A stretch of DNA of 64,000 bases from assembly GCF_001905125.1 (NCBI RefSeq), contig NZ_LWLE01000001.1, forward strand, positions 1,172,112 through 1,236,111, read 5' to 3'. Below, piece after piece: positions 62,971-64,000 of the stretch. Source of the DNA: Streptomyces sp. TSRI0281. GTDB lineage: Bacteria > Actinomycetota > Actinomycetes > Streptomycetales > Streptomycetaceae. Each line of letters opens with the position of its first letter. The first letter of the stretch is position 1. A program made the translations under genes and the position numbers. A model generated the notes under the pieces. It was not told the DNA's origin. It did not search any database and worked only from the letters and a program-made list of their open reading frames with translations.

Positions 62971-63522
62971 ATGAAGATCGAGATCAGCCCGCCGCTGACC
63001 GACCCGGAACTCAACGCCCTCTTCGCCGCCGCCTGGCCCGGTCACCGGCCGACGGAGTTCGGGCCCGTCCTGGCCCGCAGCCTGCTGTGGCTCGCAGCCC
63101 GGCGGGACGGGCCGAGCGAGGAGCGGGGCGACGGGCCGGTCGCGGGGCAGGGCGACGGAAGCGGTGAAGGACCCGGCTACGGAAACGGTGAAGGACCGGG
63201 CTACGGAAACGGCGAAGGACCCGGCCACGGAAGCGGCGAGGGGGAGGGAGACGAACGCGGCGAAGGGCCGGGCGGCGGACGGCTTGTGGGGTACGTCAAT
63301 GTCGTCGGTGACGGCGGTGTGCACGCGTTCGTGCTCGACACCACCGTCCATCCGGACGAGCAGCGCCGCGGGCTCGGCCGCCGACTGGTCACGACGGCGG
63401 CCGAGCAGGCCCGCGCGCGTGGTGCCCGATGGCTGCACGTCGACTACGAACCCGCGCTGGGCGGTTTCTACGCCGGTTGCGGCTTCCGGCCGACGGCGGC
63501 CGGGCTCATGGCCCTGGACTGA
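62971..63522 (+). CDS. GNAT acetyltransferase with internal Gly-rich repeat insertion
   Basis: A 183-aa GNAT. N-terminal strands (MKIEISPPLTDPELNALFAA) are separated from the acetyl-CoA core (LVGYVNVVGDGGVHAFVLDT, TVHPDEQRRGLGRRLVTTAA with the QxRGLG pyrophosphate motif, FYAGCGFRPTAAGL) by a low-complexity loop encoded by a near-24-bp tandem repeat (GNGEGPGY units, about 63155-63245). The insertion probably forms a flexible loop. GTGs at 62965 and 62968 are alternative starts. Acceptor unknown. Confidence 0.85.
   Translation: MKIEISPPLTDPELNALFAAAWPGHRPTEFGPVLARSLLWLAARRDGPSEERGDGPVAGQGDGSGEGPGYGNGEGPGYGNGEGPGHGSGEGEGDERGEGPGGGRLVGYVNVVGDGGVHAFVLDTTVHPDEQRRGLGRRLVTTAAEQARARGARWLHVDYEPALGGFYAGCGFRPTAAGLMALD
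63155..63245. repeat. 24-bp imperfect tandem repeats inside GNAT gene
   Basis: Three to four imperfect copies of GGAAACGGTGAAGGACCCGG plus CTAC, all in frame, encoding GNGEGPGY/GSGEGPGY units. Confidence 0.85.
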
Positions 63523-63568
63523 ACAGAACGGAACCGAACCCGGCCGCACGGGAGCCATGCGCGCGGGA

Positions 63569-64000
63569 TCAGAGCTTCGACAGCTCGTCCACCAGGTCGT
63601 CCAGACCCAGCGATCCCTGCGAGAGCGCCGCCATGTGCCACGCCTTGAGGTCGAACGCGTCGCCGTGCGCCTTGCGGGCGTTCTCCCGGCCGAGCAGCCA
63701 CGCGCGCTCGCCCAGCTTGTAGCCGATGGCCTGCCCCGGCATCGACAGATAGCGGGTCAGTTCGCTCTCCACGAAGTCGGCCGGCCGGCCGCTGTGGTTG
63801 CCGAAGAACTCCTGGGCCAGATCCGGGGTCCAGCGCTCACCCGGGTGGAACGGTGAATCCGCCGGGATCTCCAGTTCCAGGTGCATGCCGATGTCCACGA
63901 TCACCCGGCAGGCCCGCATCATCTGGGCGTCCAGATAGCCGAGTCGACGTTCGGCGTCGGGCAGGAAGCCCAGTTCGTCCATCAGACGCTCCGCGTACAG
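63569..64000 (-). CDS. DUF885 protein, C-terminal part (runs off the window)
   Basis: The frame is open to the right edge (LYAERLMDELGFLPDAERRL), so the gene begins beyond 64000. The visible 143 residues contain ACRVIVDIGMHLELEIPADS, TPDLAQEFFGNHSGRPADFV, ESELTRYLSMPGQAIGYKLG and HMAALSQGSLGLDDLVDELS, which match the C-terminus of DUF885 proteins (metallopeptidase-like, helix-rich). The catalytic motif, if any, lies outside the window. Confidence 0.88.
   Translation of the reverse strand: MYAERLMDELGFLPDAERRLGYLDAQMMRACRVIVDIGMHLELEIPADSPFHPGERWTPDLAQEFFGNHSGRPADFVESELTRYLSMPGQAIGYKLGERAWLLGRENARKAHGDAFDLKAWHMAALSQGSLGLDDLVDELSKL

Overview
The window is high-GC DNA with strong third-position GC, many GTG and TTG starts, and gene families typical of Streptomyces: RsbW/SpoIIE-type switch proteins, a SigB-like sigma factor, a third EF-Tu, SbcCD with TTG starts, and ISAzo13-type insertion sequences. 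I read it as a Streptomyces (or close relative) chromosome crossing from an accessory zone (about 1-23.6 kb) into conserved core DNA (about 23.6-64 kb).

1-12.3 kb is a stress-signalling neighbourhood. It holds a SigB/SigF-type sigma factor, two RsbW-like ATP-binding proteins, three SpoIIE-type PP2C phosphatases (two of them close paralogues), a small XRE-like protein, a stand-alone DUF3662 protein and a small MerR-like protein. Between them lie wide non-coding stretches, broken genes (PAP2 phosphatase, AarF/UbiB kinase, a transposase tail) and a duplicated repeat block with a large palindrome upstream of the MerR-like gene. No STAS-domain anti-anti-sigma gene is visible, so partners for the kinases and phosphatases must lie elsewhere.

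12.4-23.6 kb is a decaying mobile island. A cytochrome P450-ferredoxin operon sits at its left edge. It is followed by a three-frame HicB-like pseudogene, a Mu-type transposase remnant, an ISAzo13-family IS with perfect 20-bp ends but a frameshifted transposase, an IS5-type tail, a secreted zinc-metalloprotease-like protein with a ricin-type lectin tail, two broken tyrosine recombinases, a second ISAzo13-type remnant, and the C-terminus of a third recombinase.

23.6-38.9 kb: a HipA-like kinase/DUF3037 pair, two SDR oxidoreductases, a solute-binding lipoprotein, uracil-DNA glycosylase, small hypothetical and lipoprotein genes, a DinB-like protein, a Gfo/Idh/MocA oxidoreductase converging on apolipoprotein N-acyltransferase, an NTF2-like protein, a tandem universal stress protein, a ferric-reductase-like membrane protein, a His/Met-rich membrane protein and an ECF sigma factor.

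38.8-43.5 kb (minus strand) is the most interesting segment. It is a compact operon of SAM methyltransferase, divergent cysteine-synthase-fold PLP enzyme, ATP-grasp ligase and MFS transporter. The first three genes overlap at stop/start codons. This looks like a small natural-product (possibly modified amino acid or dipeptide) pathway with its own exporter.

43.8-64 kb is housekeeping and conserved Streptomyces DNA: UppP, a TVP38-family membrane protein, EF-Tu3 preceded by a tiny ORF and hairpin, a spermidine-synthase-like protein, a P/Q-rich membrane-anchored protein, a hotdog-fold protein, DedA, gamma-carbonic anhydrase, an acyltransferase, an EamA transporter divergent from an XRE-cupin regulator, YbaK, an AAC(3)-like enzyme, a CoA-binding protein, YigZ, SbcD-SbcC, an Lrp regulator, rhodanese, an ATP-grasp protein, a GNAT with an internal repeat insertion, and the C-terminus of a DUF885 protein running off the right end. 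No rRNA, tRNA or CRISPR array was recognised.
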